A stretch of 13,580 nt of DNA. Source: Desulfofustis sp. Lineage in GTDB: Bacteria; Desulfobacterota; Desulfobulbia; Desulfobulbales; Desulfocapsaceae. Within the stretch, counting starts at the first letter, position 1, and the number at the start of each line of letters is the position of its first letter. The notes under the pieces are model-generated. The model was not told the DNA's origin. It saw only the letters and a program-made list of their open reading frames with translations, and did no database searches. The stretch is from the NCBI GenBank assembly GCA_029287755.1, contig JARFQM010000011.1, positions 1 through 13,580 of the forward strand, in the 5' to 3' direction. This document shows, piece after piece, positions 6,150 to 12,663 of this stretch. The translations under genes and the position numbers were made by a program.

Positions 6150-7145
6150 ATGAAGAACAGCTGGCATCCCGGCCAATTATTGAGTGTTTCAAGCGCCTAT
6201 TGGCGCGGCTGCACCTTACAGACCGGTGTGCGCCTTGGGGTTTTCACGGAACTCGCCGCCGGCCGCTGCGATGCCGGGACACTGGCGGAAAAAATTGATT
6301 GTGAGGCCAGGGCCACCGGTTTACTGCTCGATGCGCTGTCGGCCATGGGACTGCTGTCAAAAACCGGTGAACTGTATGAAAACAGCCAGGCGGCTCAGCG
6401 TTTTCTGGTCGAGTCTTCACCGGACTATATGGGGCACATCATCCTCCATCACCATCACCTGGTCGACGGCTGGGCCCAGCTTGACCAATCGGTGCGAACC
6501 GGCGGGCCCGCGCAGAGACGCTCCTATGGGGCTGAAATGGAGCGGCAAAGCTTTATTATGGGGATGTTCAACCTGTCCATGCAGATTGCCCCCCAGATAG
6601 CCGAGCAGATCGATCTCGGGGGCAGAAAACTATTGCTCGATCTCGGCGGTGGTCCGGGCACCCACGCCATCCATTTCTGCCTGAACAATCCTGCATTGCG
6701 GGCCCTTATTTTCGATCGGCCCACGACCGAGCCGTTTGCCCGCCAGACGGTCGCTTCTTTCGACCTGGACGAACGAATCAAATTTGCCGGCGGAGATTTT
6801 AAAACCGACCCCATTCCCGGTGGACCGTATGATGTGGCCTGGCTGTCGCATATCTTGCACTCCAGCACCCTGGAAGAATGCTACCGGCTCATCGAAAAAT
6901 CTGTTGCAGTGACTGATTCCGGGGGTATGATCCTGGTGCACGATTTTATTCTGGACGACAGCAAAGACGGTCCCGAATTTCCTGCCCTGTTTTCCCTCAA
7001 CATGCTGCTCTCGGGCAACGGCGGCCGATCTTACTCGCAGAGGGAAATACTTGCTATGCTGGAAAGTGCGGGAGTGGTCGATCTCCAGCGCCACCCGTTC
7101 AGGGCCAAGAACGATTCGTCGATCATCTGCGGTATCGTCAAGTAA
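6150..7145 (+). CDS. Acetylserotonin/COMT-like O-methyltransferase
   Basis: A 331-residue class I SAM-dependent methyltransferase in the plant-type O-methyltransferase family (PF00891), with an N-terminal helical dimerisation domain at about 10-85 (LQTGVRLGVFTELA, GLLLDALSAMGLL). SAM motif I is LLLDLGGGPGTHA at 161-173, the acidic ribose-binding region follows at IFDRP (187-191), GGDF lies at 214-217, and the post-motif strand YDVAWLSHILH is at 227-237. H237 is at the position of the catalytic His of this family, although the usual H-D-W is H-S-S here. Family members methylate small hydroxyl compounds; the substrate cannot be read from sequence. GGAGG five bases upstream fixes the start. Length is normal. 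The next gene follows after 64 bases on the same strand and may be co-transcribed. Confidence 0.87.
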   Translation: MKNSWHPGQLLSVSSAYWRGCTLQTGVRLGVFTELAAGRCDAGTLAEKIDCEARATGLLLDALSAMGLLSKTGELYENSQAAQRFLVESSPDYMGHIILHHHHLVDGWAQLDQSVRTGGPAQRRSYGAEMERQSFIMGMFNLSMQIAPQIAEQIDLGGRKLLLDLGGGPGTHAIHFCLNNPALRALIFDRPTTEPFARQTVASFDLDERIKFAGGDFKTDPIPGGPYDVAWLSHILHSSTLEECYRLIEKSVAVTDSGGMILVHDFILDDSKDGPEFPALFSLNMLLSGNGGRSYSQREILAMLESAGVVDLQRHPFRAKNDSSIICGIVK

Positions 7146-7156
7146 ACACGCTGCGT

Positions 7157-7174
7157 GCGCCTTGCGGGAGGCGC
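7157..7174 (+). repeat. Intergenic stem-loop between methyltransferase and HTH-like genes
   Basis: GCGCCTT (7157-7163) pairs with GAGGCGC (7168-7174) around GCGG: six Watson-Crick pairs plus one G-U. It has no T-tract, so it is more likely a processing or attenuation hairpin than a full terminator. Confidence 0.35.
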
Positions 7175-7209
7175 CCTGCAAAGTGACACCACACTGAAAG
7201 GAAACAAAC

Positions 7210-7695
7210 ATGACTGAAGACGATCTATATATCAGGGCGGCACGGGAAGCATTGCAGAAAGACGGGGCATCGCGCCTGGAATCATTGTGGCGTGAAGCCC
7301 GGGAGCGTGCCGGTAAAAATGAATTCGAGGCCGTAAACCTGTACGTGAACCTTCGGGTTGCCCAGTTGCGCAAGGAATCACCAGACCCCGGCTCAGCGCG
7401 GACCACCGCCGGAGTGGCCTCTGTGGGGGGCCATCCTGACTTTATCAGCGTAGCCAAGTATTGTGCTAAAAATAACGTCGACCAGCGGCACGTGATTCAG
7501 AGCATTGGTGACGGGCATTACATCGGCAGGGAGGTTGGCGGGGACTGGTATATCTACATCGGCAAGAGCAGATTCAGCACCCACGAAGAGAGAAAGAAAT
7601 CCTTCTTCTTCGATGATGCCAATGCACTGGCAGAATCCGAGCGATCCGAAGAGGATCGGGACAATCTGATAAATCTGGACCGTACACCGGAGTAG
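7210..7695 (+). CDS. Hypothetical protein with excisionase/MerR-like HTH in the C-terminal half
   Basis: A 161-residue protein with no named family that I recognise. The N-terminal part (1-56) is helical and charged. A flexible Gly/Ser/Thr/Pro linker follows at about 57-74. Residues 78-117 (FISVAKYCAKNN ... GREVGGDWYIY) closely follow the pattern of the excisionase/HTH_17 winged-helix: a first helix with xVAKYCA, a short turn, a second helix VDQRHVIQSI, then GHYIGREVGGDWYI where other members have a basic wing ending in G-x-W-x-I. This suggests a DNA-binding role or a degenerate HTH used for protein contacts. The tail (130-161) is acidic. ATG 7210 has AAGGA seven bases upstream. It follows the O-methyltransferase gene and converges with the DUF5320 gene. 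No integrase or recombinase is nearby, so an excision role is unlikely. Confidence 0.65.
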   Translation: MTEDDLYIRAAREALQKDGASRLESLWREARERAGKNEFEAVNLYVNLRVAQLRKESPDPGSARTTAGVASVGGHPDFISVAKYCAKNNVDQRHVIQSIGDGHYIGREVGGDWYIYIGKSRFSTHEERKKSFFFDDANALAESERSEEDRDNLINLDRTPE

Positions 7696-7728
7696 CCGGA
7701 TTCTGCCTTTGCACCGGCAATCTGTTCA

Positions 7729-7962
7729 CTATTCGTCCATTTGCTCTTCAGGCAGCTGCGGTCCATAGGGACTAAAGGCTCGGCGTCTGAATCGGTTGCC
7801 CAGTCCGCAGCGGTAGCCGCGGCCTTGCCGGCGTCCTTTTCCCTGACCGAAACCGCCACGCTGCTCCTGCCTTCTGTCGAAACGGGCAGGACGGCACATT
7901 CCCTGAGCTTTGCCGCTCATGGGGCCGTCTCCTCGGGGACCGGTTTGATCATATCCAGGCAT
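7729..7962 (-). CDS. DUF5320-type small Gly/Arg-rich protein
   Basis: A 77-residue protein starting MPGYDQTGPRGDGPMSG, the signature opening of DUF5320-type proteins, which typically begin with MPG-x-D-x-TGP-x-G-x-GPMTG. The rest is rich in Gly, Arg and Gln (residues 24-62), with two Cys (C23, C52), and ends in an acidic tail. It is probably largely disordered. Such genes recur in anaerobes beside DUF134 regulators and dinitrogenase iron-molybdenum cofactor (NifX/MTH1175-like) proteins, suggesting a link to metal-cluster handling, but no activity is known. ATG 7962 is firm: AAAGGAGGTGA lies just upstream. A GTG at 7999-8001 overlapping the DUF134 stop is possible but less likely. It is 35 bases downstream of the DUF134 gene, on the same strand, so almost certainly in the same transcript. 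Confidence 0.8.
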   Translation of the reverse strand: MPGYDQTGPRGDGPMSGKAQGMCRPARFDRRQEQRGGFGQGKGRRQGRGYRCGLGNRFRRRAFSPYGPQLPEEQMDE

Positions 7963-7997
7963 GTGTTTCACCTCCTTTGCACGGTTAAGGTTAATCT

Positions 7998-8351
7998 TCA
8001 CGGTTTGCCGTACCCCTGACCGGGGCCGCGCCCACGCCGTCCGCGCCGTTTTCGGTGTCCGGGGCCGCGCACTTCGTAACTTCCCCCCTCAATCTTCAGG
8101 ACCTTACCGGTGACCATGGCGTCGGCAACAGCGGTGCGCCCTCTGGCCAGGAGCCTGCCGAAGGTGTGCCTGGACACACCCATCAAGGCGGCGCCGTTTT
8201 CCTGATCCAGGTGTTCGAAGTCACTCAGGCGGATCGCCTCGAACTCGTCGACGCTCAGTACCGCCTCACCGGTGACGTTGACTCCCTGCGGGACAAAGGC
8301 GGTGATGGTGGGGTAGGCCGAGACCAGTCTGGGCTTTCTTGGGCGAACCAT
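7998..8351 (-). CDS. DUF134-family putative DNA-binding regulator
   Basis: A 117-residue member of the DUF134 family (PF02001). It opens with RPRKPRLVSAYPTITAFVPQG, the standard N terminus. The core LSVDEFEAIRLSDFEHLDQENGAALMGVSRHTFGRLLARGRTAVADAM (32-79) is a sigma-70 region 4-like helix-turn-helix: first helix about 47-57, turn at 58-60, recognition helix about 61-71. The C-terminal tail (96-117) is unusually Gly/Arg-rich, resembling the low-complexity DUF5320 protein encoded just downstream. Family members are presumed transcription factors found near Mrp-type ATPase and NifX-like cluster-assembly genes in anaerobes. ATG 8351 has AAAGGAG five bases upstream. Its promoter is flanked by two palindromic sites, strongly suggesting autoregulation. 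Confidence 0.88.
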   Translation of the reverse strand: MVRPRKPRLVSAYPTITAFVPQGVNVTGEAVLSVDEFEAIRLSDFEHLDQENGAALMGVSRHTFGRLLARGRTAVADAMVTGKVLKIEGGSYEVRGPGHRKRRGRRGRGPGQGYGKP

Positions 8352-8361
8352 AAATACTCCT

Positions 8362-8375
8362 TTATGCTCATTTGA
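8362..8375. promoter_or_regulatory. Putative operator 1 (over the transcription start)
   Basis: TTATGCTCATTTGA, extending to the imperfect palindrome TGCTCA-TT-TGATCA and flanked by TTATG/CATAA arms. It covers the predicted transcription start and abuts the ribosome binding site, a classical repression position. It matches the second site in 12 of 14 bases. Confidence 0.6.
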
Positions 8376-8379
8376 TCAT

Positions 8380-8408
8380 AATATAGCAATTGTTATCAGA
8401 TGTGTAAA
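8380..8408 (-). promoter_or_regulatory. Sigma-70-type promoter of the DUF134-DUF5320 unit
   Basis: On the minus strand, TTTACA (8403-8408) and TATATT (8380-8385) are separated by exactly 17 bases, each hexamer 5 of 6 to consensus. Predicted start is near 8373, about 22 bases before ATG 8351. The spacer contains TGATAACAATTG. Confidence 0.75.
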
Positions 8409-8414
8409 GATTAA

Positions 8415-8428
8415 TTATGCTCAAATGA
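8415..8428. promoter_or_regulatory. Putative operator 2 (upstream of -35)
   Basis: TTATGCTCAAATGA contains CTCA-AA-TGAG, a perfect 4+4 palindrome. It lies a few bases upstream of the -35 box and 53 bp from operator 1 (start to start), close to five helical turns, so both sites face the same side of the DNA. Confidence 0.55.
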
Positions 8429-8493
8429 GTTAAAAAATGGAAAAGAAGGGTGCGGTGCTGAGCCGCTCGCCGGCTGAGGCAGCTATGTCATGC

Positions 8494-9363
8494 TCAGGGG
8501 GACGGGGGCAGACCGAGTGCAGCAGCTATTCTGGTAATCGTGCGGGGAGCCGAACCCTCGAAGTGATTGTTGACGTAGAGAAAGGTTTCCACCTCTCTTT
8601 GCGCCAGATCGCCAAGCATGGTCTTGAGCTGATCAATATCCTTATCCCGGGGTGCGACGATGGTGTCCCAGGCGTTACCGGTCTGCGTTTCAATCTTTTG
8701 CCGGTCGGGGCCGAGCAGCCTGATCACAGTTTTTTCCCTGATCTGATCTTTATAGCGCTGATAAATTTCAAAGATAGACGGCATGTAGTAGCCCTGGAGA
8801 AATACGGGATGGAGTTTTGTCGAAGAAAGAAAGTCGAAGTAGGGGCGTTTCAGGTAGTTGGGGTTTCTGGTCTCGATGAAATAGTCATAGCCCTCGGGGA
8901 GCTGCCGAACGAAGTTGCCGAAACGATTGATGAACTCGCCAAGACTGCCCATTTTCTTCTTATTCAGATACTCGAACTGGAAAATGAGCGGGCCGAGGTT
9001 GTTTCTGATCGGCTCCAGCGTCGCGATAAAGCGCTCCATCAATGGCACCGAAAGAAAGCAGGGATTGGGCCTGAGCGGCTCTTTCTTGTCCTTGCGGTAG
9101 TGGTGGGTAAGGGTGATACTGTTGGGCACCTTGACGCTGAACACGAAATCGTCCGGGACAGATACGGCGTACTCCCTGACTACTGACGGTTTGGGCAGCA
9201 CCGCGGTGTCTTCTCCAAACAGAGACCAGAACCATTGATCCACCTCGACGGTGCGATAGTGTCTGCTGTATACCTGGAGATAGTTTATTTTCTCATCTTC
9301 GGGATAGATCAGTCCTCGCCAGGAATCATATTTCCATGAACAGGTGCCAATATGCAGCGCCAT
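8494..9363 (-). CDS. DUF72 (YecE-like) protein
   Basis: A 289-residue protein with the DUF72 TIM-barrel fold (PF01904). Recognisable elements are IGTCSWKYDSWRGLIYP (5-21), VEVDQWFWSLF (39-49) at the place of the usual VEINSTFY, FSVKVPNSITL (75-85), LGPLIFQF (123-130), YFIETRNPNY (161-170) and the C-terminal YVNNHFEGSAP (263-273). The fold and a conserved acidic/His pocket suggest a hydrolase or sugar-phosphate-type enzyme, but no function is established for the family. GGAG four bases before ATG 9363 supports the start. It begins only 17 bases after the stop of the upstream methyltransferase gene on the same strand, so the two form an operon. Confidence 0.88.
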   Translation of the reverse strand: MALHIGTCSWKYDSWRGLIYPEDEKINYLQVYSRHYRTVEVDQWFWSLFGEDTAVLPKPSVVREYAVSVPDDFVFSVKVPNSITLTHHYRKDKKEPLRPNPCFLSVPLMERFIATLEPIRNNLGPLIFQFEYLNKKKMGSLGEFINRFGNFVRQLPEGYDYFIETRNPNYLKRPYFDFLSSTKLHPVFLQGYYMPSIFEIYQRYKDQIREKTVIRLLGPDRQKIETQTGNAWDTIVAPRDKDIDQLKTMLGDLAQREVETFLYVNNHFEGSAPRTITRIAAALGLPPSP

Positions 9364-9380
9364 AACTCTCCCCTTTTAGG

Positions 9381-10007
9381 TCAAGGTGCGCATTGTCTCT
9401 CAAAAAGCGCATAGAGATAGGGACGAGGTGCCCCGCTGGGGGTGGTGTAATGGAATATTTCATGCTCTATAAGCAGATAATCTGCGCCCAGGTTGTCGCT
9501 CATTTCTTCCTCCGAGTAACGGTGCACAGGAAGACCGGCACATTTGTCAGCCGCCTCTTTTGAGAATTGAGCCAGAAGTACATATCCCCCGGGCCTGACC
9601 GCTTCCTGTAAGGTGGAGAAATACTGGCGCCTATCGGCGTCTTCAACAAGAAAATGCAGTACCGCCCTGTCAATCCACAGATCTAGAGGAGGCAGCGCAG
9701 CGGTTACCGGCCTGCCCAGATCCGTATTGATCCAGCTTGCCCTGCTGTTCGGGCCGATCCTTCGTTTCAGGGTGTCAAGCGCCAGCTCGCTCACATCATT
9801 AATTATCAGTCTATGGCCTCTGAGGAGCAGGTCACCGGGAAGCATCGAGGTGCCGGCACCGGCGAGGAATATGGTGGAGGGAATGGCCAGGTCGAGCCGC
9901 TCGAGGTAGCCCAGGATCTGGTCAGAATTTCTTTCATACCAGCCCAGGCGGCTGTCATCTTCAGATTTTGCAAAGATAGTGTCCCAGTGCTGTCTTCTTC
10001 CACTCAT
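9381..10007 (-). CDS. Class I SAM-dependent methyltransferase (TPMT-like)
   Basis: A 208-residue class I methyltransferase. The opening HWDTIFAKSEDDSRLGWYER (7-26) is the typical start of small thiopurine/thiol-type and related methyltransferases. SAM motif I is IFLAGAGTSMLPGDL at 46-60, slightly divergent (AGAGTS for the usual GCGTG). The acidic motif II is INDVS at 69-73, INTDLG is at 93-98, and LDLWIDRAVLHFL (108-120) is motif IV and beyond, where related enzymes have WDRGAL. RPGGYVLLAQFS (138-149) is the usual post-motif strand. The substrate is unknown; thiols, metalloids such as selenite/tellurite, or small acids are options in this group. AGGAG lies eight bases before ATG 10007. It is the promoter-proximal gene of a pair with DUF72. 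Confidence 0.85.
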   Translation of the reverse strand: MSGRRQHWDTIFAKSEDDSRLGWYERNSDQILGYLERLDLAIPSTIFLAGAGTSMLPGDLLLRGHRLIINDVSELALDTLKRRIGPNSRASWINTDLGRPVTAALPPLDLWIDRAVLHFLVEDADRRQYFSTLQEAVRPGGYVLLAQFSKEAADKCAGLPVHRYSEEEMSDNLGADYLLIEHEIFHYTTPSGAPRPYLYALFERQCAP

Positions 10008-10122
10008 AGATGGGGCTCCTGATTGAATGGGATGGCCGGTCGCTCCCTACGGCTCTTACCACCTTGGTCTTGCTGAGATTTTATCAAATAAACCCCGCAG
10101 TGCAGGAGCAGCAGCTCTTGGG

Positions 10123-10151
10123 TTGCATCTGGCGTCCTGCATTTTTAAGAT
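10123..10151 (+). promoter_or_regulatory. Possible promoter of the small secreted-protein gene
   Basis: TTGCAT (10123-10128), a 17-base spacer and TAAGAT (10146-10151). Each hexamer matches consensus at 4 of 6. TATACT (10152-10157) is an alternative -10 without a good partner. Confidence 0.35.
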
Positions 10152-10190
10152 TATACTATCAGACATAATAAAATGCAGGAGGTGTGTTCG

Positions 10191-10628
10191 ATGCGGGTAC
10201 AAATCGTCCTCATTACTCTGGGTGTTGTGCTGATTGCAGCGGATCTGGGCTGGTCGTGCAATCAGACGACCTATGCAGGCTGTTCCCCCGAGCAGCTGCG
10301 GGCCATTCAGCAGCAGCAATTTTATGCCAGAAAGCAAGCGCCTGTCGACGCCGAGGTCTATTGGAGGGATCGGCGGTACTCCGACCGGGTGAGACTGGAA
10401 GCGCAGAATCACGAGCTCGAGATCGAAAGGCTCCGCTCCCAGACGGCCATCGAGGTCGCCAGGCAGGAACGCAGGTCATGGCGCGGCGGCGGTTACTATT
10501 TCTACCGTCCTCCGGTCGTTGTGCATCCCCAGCCTGTGCCGCCTATAGCCGTAAAGCCAAGACCGCATCTGCGCGGCCCAGTCTACTCTAACTCGACTGT
10601 TACAACGGTGCCCAATGCGGTGAAGTAG
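10191..10628 (+). CDS. Small exported protein, hypothetical
   Basis: A 145-residue protein with an N-terminal signal sequence (hydrophobic stretch about 4-18). Cleavage is likely before or at the SC of GWSC (C23), which could be a non-canonical lipoprotein box but lacks the usual residues at -2/-3. A second Cys is at 31. The mature part has a Gln-rich, charged helix (residues 34-97, EQLRAIQQQQF ... LEIERLRSQ), then a Gly/Tyr patch (99-105) and a Pro-rich tail (107-130) with repeated P-x-P-x-P. The protein is probably periplasmic or outer-membrane-attached. I recognise no family. ATG 10191 is chosen because AGGAGG lies eight bases before it, and the frame's earlier ATG (10173) lies upstream of that site. 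It converges on the small membrane-protein gene. Confidence 0.65.
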   Translation: MRVQIVLITLGVVLIAADLGWSCNQTTYAGCSPEQLRAIQQQQFYARKQAPVDAEVYWRDRRYSDRVRLEAQNHELEIERLRSQTAIEVARQERRSWRGGGYYFYRPPVVVHPQPVPPIAVKPRPHLRGPVYSNSTVTTVPNAVK

Positions 10629-10643
10629 ACCTGGGTTTCTGAG

Positions 10644-10658
10644 CACTGGAAACCAGTG
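10644..10658. terminator. Bidirectional terminator-like hairpin between convergent genes
   Basis: CACTGG (10644-10649) and CCAGTG (10653-10658) form a perfect 6-bp stem with an AAA loop, placed between the stop codons of two convergent genes. On the plus strand it is followed by GTCTATATTTTCTT. Confidence 0.55.
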
Positions 10659-10660
10659 GT

Positions 10661-10855
10661 CTATATTTTCTTGTCTGGTTTGGTCTTGAATTTCTCCAGG
10701 ATTTCCCAGACAGGGATCGCCACTATTCCACCGACAAACCCGGATATGTAGCTGGGTATCGGAGTGGAGAACATGCTGTTCCACACTACTCCAGCCAGAA
10801 AACTGAACAGGACCATCAGAATGATGGTCACCGCTATTCTTGCCCAGATAGACAT
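10661..10855 (-). CDS. Small two-helix membrane protein
   Basis: A 64-residue protein with two clear hydrophobic segments, about 7-27 (IAVTIILMVLFSFLAGVVW) and 34-52 (PSYISGFVGGIVAIPVWEI), joined by a short Pro-rich turn. It ends in a short Lys-rich tail consistent with a cytoplasmic C terminus. The second helix contains a GFVGG motif that could pack against a partner helix. No family is recognised. ATG 10855 has GGAG six bases upstream. The start codon, gene boundaries and convergent terminator all fit a genuine short gene. No function can be inferred. Confidence 0.65.
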   Translation of the reverse strand: MSIWARIAVTIILMVLFSFLAGVVWNSMFSTPIPSYISGFVGGIVAIPVWEILEKFKTKPDKKI

Positions 10856-11198
10856 TCCCTTCTCCCTTCCGCAGAATTAATCACCTGAAAGCGCAGCCAG
10901 CAGTAAATTTCAAGAAAGGCAATTCAACCTCAGGCTTCTCCCGCTAAGCCTCAATGACATAGACCTGCATCCTTAATCTTGGCGGACCAATCCTCTGCAA
11001 CAGATAGTACGCATCCCAGTGAGAAGATCAATCGACAGACCATCAGAATTTCCCCTGCTGCCTATCATTCCAGGCAGAATAAACATGTCCACCGACGGAA
11101 GTCGGGGGAGCGCCTCAGACAAGAAGGGCCGGTTCAATGAAATTGAACCGGCCCTGGCTTCGCGGCCATGGTGGGGAAAGGGGCTCGAAAAGTAAGCT
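10856..11198. other. 343-base gap upstream of the small membrane gene and downstream of nfnB
   Basis: No gene is supported on either strand. It contains the nfnB terminator (11126-11154, listed separately) and another stem-loop: CTGCCT (11058-11063) paired with AGGCAG (11072-11077) around an 8-base loop. No promoter for the small membrane gene was found by eye. Confidence 0.5.
11126..11154 (-). terminator. Intrinsic terminator of the nfnAB operon
   Basis: GGGCCGGTTCAAT (11126-11138) and ATTGAACCGGCCC (11142-11154) form a perfect 13-bp stem with a 3-base loop, about 45 bases beyond the nfnB stop. On the minus strand it is followed by TTCTTGTCT, a modest T-tract. Confidence 0.8.
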
Positions 11199-12611
11199 CT
11201 ACCAGCCCAGGGTCAGATAGTCGTGCATGGAGTTGGCGGCTTCGCGGCCGGCGCCCATCGCCAGAATGACGGTTGCCGCACCGGTGACGATATCGCCCCC
11301 GGCCCAGACGGCCTTCTTGGTGGTCTTGCCCGTTTTTTCATCGGTATGGACATAGCCCCACTTGTTAAGTTTCATGTCCGGCGTCTCGCTGGTCAAAAGT
11401 GGGTTGGCCCCGGATCCGACCGCCACGATACAGAGATCACAATCCATCTCAAACTCAGAGCCTTCAATCGGCACCGGACGCCTGCGGCCGGAATCATCGG
11501 GTTCGCCGAGCTCCATCTGGAGACATACCATTCCTGTCAGGCGACCTTTCTCATTGCCCAGATACTTGGTCGGGTTGGTCAGTAGAAACATCTTGATGCC
11601 CTCTTCCTCGGCATGATGGATCTCTGCAGCCCGGGCCGGCATCTCCTCGCGTGACCTTCGGTAGACGATCTTGACACTCTCGGCGCCCAGCCGCATGGCA
11701 GTTCTGGCGGCATCCATTGCCACGTTTCCAGCACCAAGAACGACAACATTTTTACCAATGGGGATCGGTGTGTCGACATCGGGGAATTTATAGGCTTTCA
11801 TCAGGTTGGCCCTGGTCAGGTACTCGTTGGCCGAGAGAATGCCGACCAGGTTTTCACCGGGGATGTTCATGAAGCGGGGCAGACCGGCGCCCACTCCGAT
11901 GTAGACAGCGTCAAATCCCTGCTCGAAAAGTTCATCCACTGAGACCGTGCGCCCGACGACGGCATTGCATTCCAGCTTGCACCCCAGGCGCTCGAGAAAG
12001 TTAATCTCCTGGGCGACGATAGCCTTGGGCAGACGGAACTCCGGAATGCCGTAGACCAGCACGCCGCCGGCCTTGTGGAAGGCCTCGAAGATGGTCACGT
12101 CATGGCCTTTGACAATCAGATCGCCGGCCACAGTGAGACCTGATGGGCCTGAACCGACAACGGCGACTTTTTTACCGGTTGAGTCGGCCTTGGGCGGCAG
12201 TTCGCCGGTTCCGTTTTCCCGTTCCCAGTCTGCGCAATAGCGCTCCAGGTTGCCGATGGCCACCGGCTCACCCTTCTTGCCCAGGATGCATAGGCCCTCA
12301 CACTGTATTTCCTGAGGGCAGACCCGGCCGCAGACGGCGGGCAGGGCATTTTTGCTCCACAGGTTGCGGATCGCCGCGGTGATATCGCCTTTGGTGATCA
12401 GGTCGATGAAGCCGGGAATGTCGACGCCGACCGGGCAGCCATTAACACAGGCCGGTTTCTTGCACTGCAGACATCTGGCCGCCTCTTCCTGAGCCATCTT
12501 GTTGGTATATCCCGTCGGTACTTCTAGAAAATTGCGGGCCCGGACCTGCGGGTCCTGCTCGGGCATCGCAATTCTGGGGTTCTTCACGGGCTTTGCAGAT
12601 TTTTCCGCCAT
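11199..12611 (-). CDS. nfnB: NfnB, large subunit of NADH-dependent ferredoxin:NADP+ oxidoreductase (GltA-like)
   Basis: A 470-residue flavoprotein homologous to the glutamate synthase small subunit. N-terminal Fe-S ligands for two [4Fe-4S] clusters are intact: C47, C50, C55, C59 and C94, C98, C104, C108. The FAD-binding GSGPSG is at 153-158, the NADP(H)-binding GAGNVA at 293-298, the nucleotide-specificity stretch YRRSREEMPAR at 317-327 and the second FAD motif AGGD at 437-440. With NfnA it forms the electron-bifurcating cytoplasmic complex that couples reversible NADP+ reduction to reduced ferredoxin and NADH, a source of NADPH in anaerobes. No large glutamate synthase subunit is adjacent, so it is Nfn (or the related sulfide dehydrogenase SudA) rather than GltD. 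It lies 52 bases after nfnA. GGAGG precedes ATG 12611, and a strong terminator follows. Confidence 0.93.
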   Translation of the reverse strand: MAEKSAKPVKNPRIAMPEQDPQVRARNFLEVPTGYTNKMAQEEAARCLQCKKPACVNGCPVGVDIPGFIDLITKGDITAAIRNLWSKNALPAVCGRVCPQEIQCEGLCILGKKGEPVAIGNLERYCADWERENGTGELPPKADSTGKKVAVVGSGPSGLTVAGDLIVKGHDVTIFEAFHKAGGVLVYGIPEFRLPKAIVAQEINFLERLGCKLECNAVVGRTVSVDELFEQGFDAVYIGVGAGLPRFMNIPGENLVGILSANEYLTRANLMKAYKFPDVDTPIPIGKNVVVLGAGNVAMDAARTAMRLGAESVKIVYRRSREEMPARAAEIHHAEEEGIKMFLLTNPTKYLGNEKGRLTGMVCLQMELGEPDDSGRRRPVPIEGSEFEMDCDLCIVAVGSGANPLLTSETPDMKLNKWGYVHTDEKTGKTTKKAVWAGGDIVTGAATVILAMGAGREAANSMHDYLTLGW

Positions 12612-12663
12612 GTTTTTCCTCCGTCTGACAGCGGGTTATTCGATAAGCTTCAAATTCAGCGCA

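Noticed and set aside
6630..7457. 275-codon minus-strand frame.
   Set aside because: It is antisense to the O-methyltransferase and the following gene, both well supported; the translation has no recognisable domain.
8461..8475. GC-rich 5-bp stem (AGCCG/CGGCT) downstream of the DUF72 stop.
   Set aside because: The T-rich stretch on the minus strand begins more than ten bases after the stem, so it is not a convincing terminator.
8437..9186. 249-codon plus-strand frame.
   Set aside because: It is the antisense shadow of the DUF72 gene, whose motifs are clear on the minus strand.
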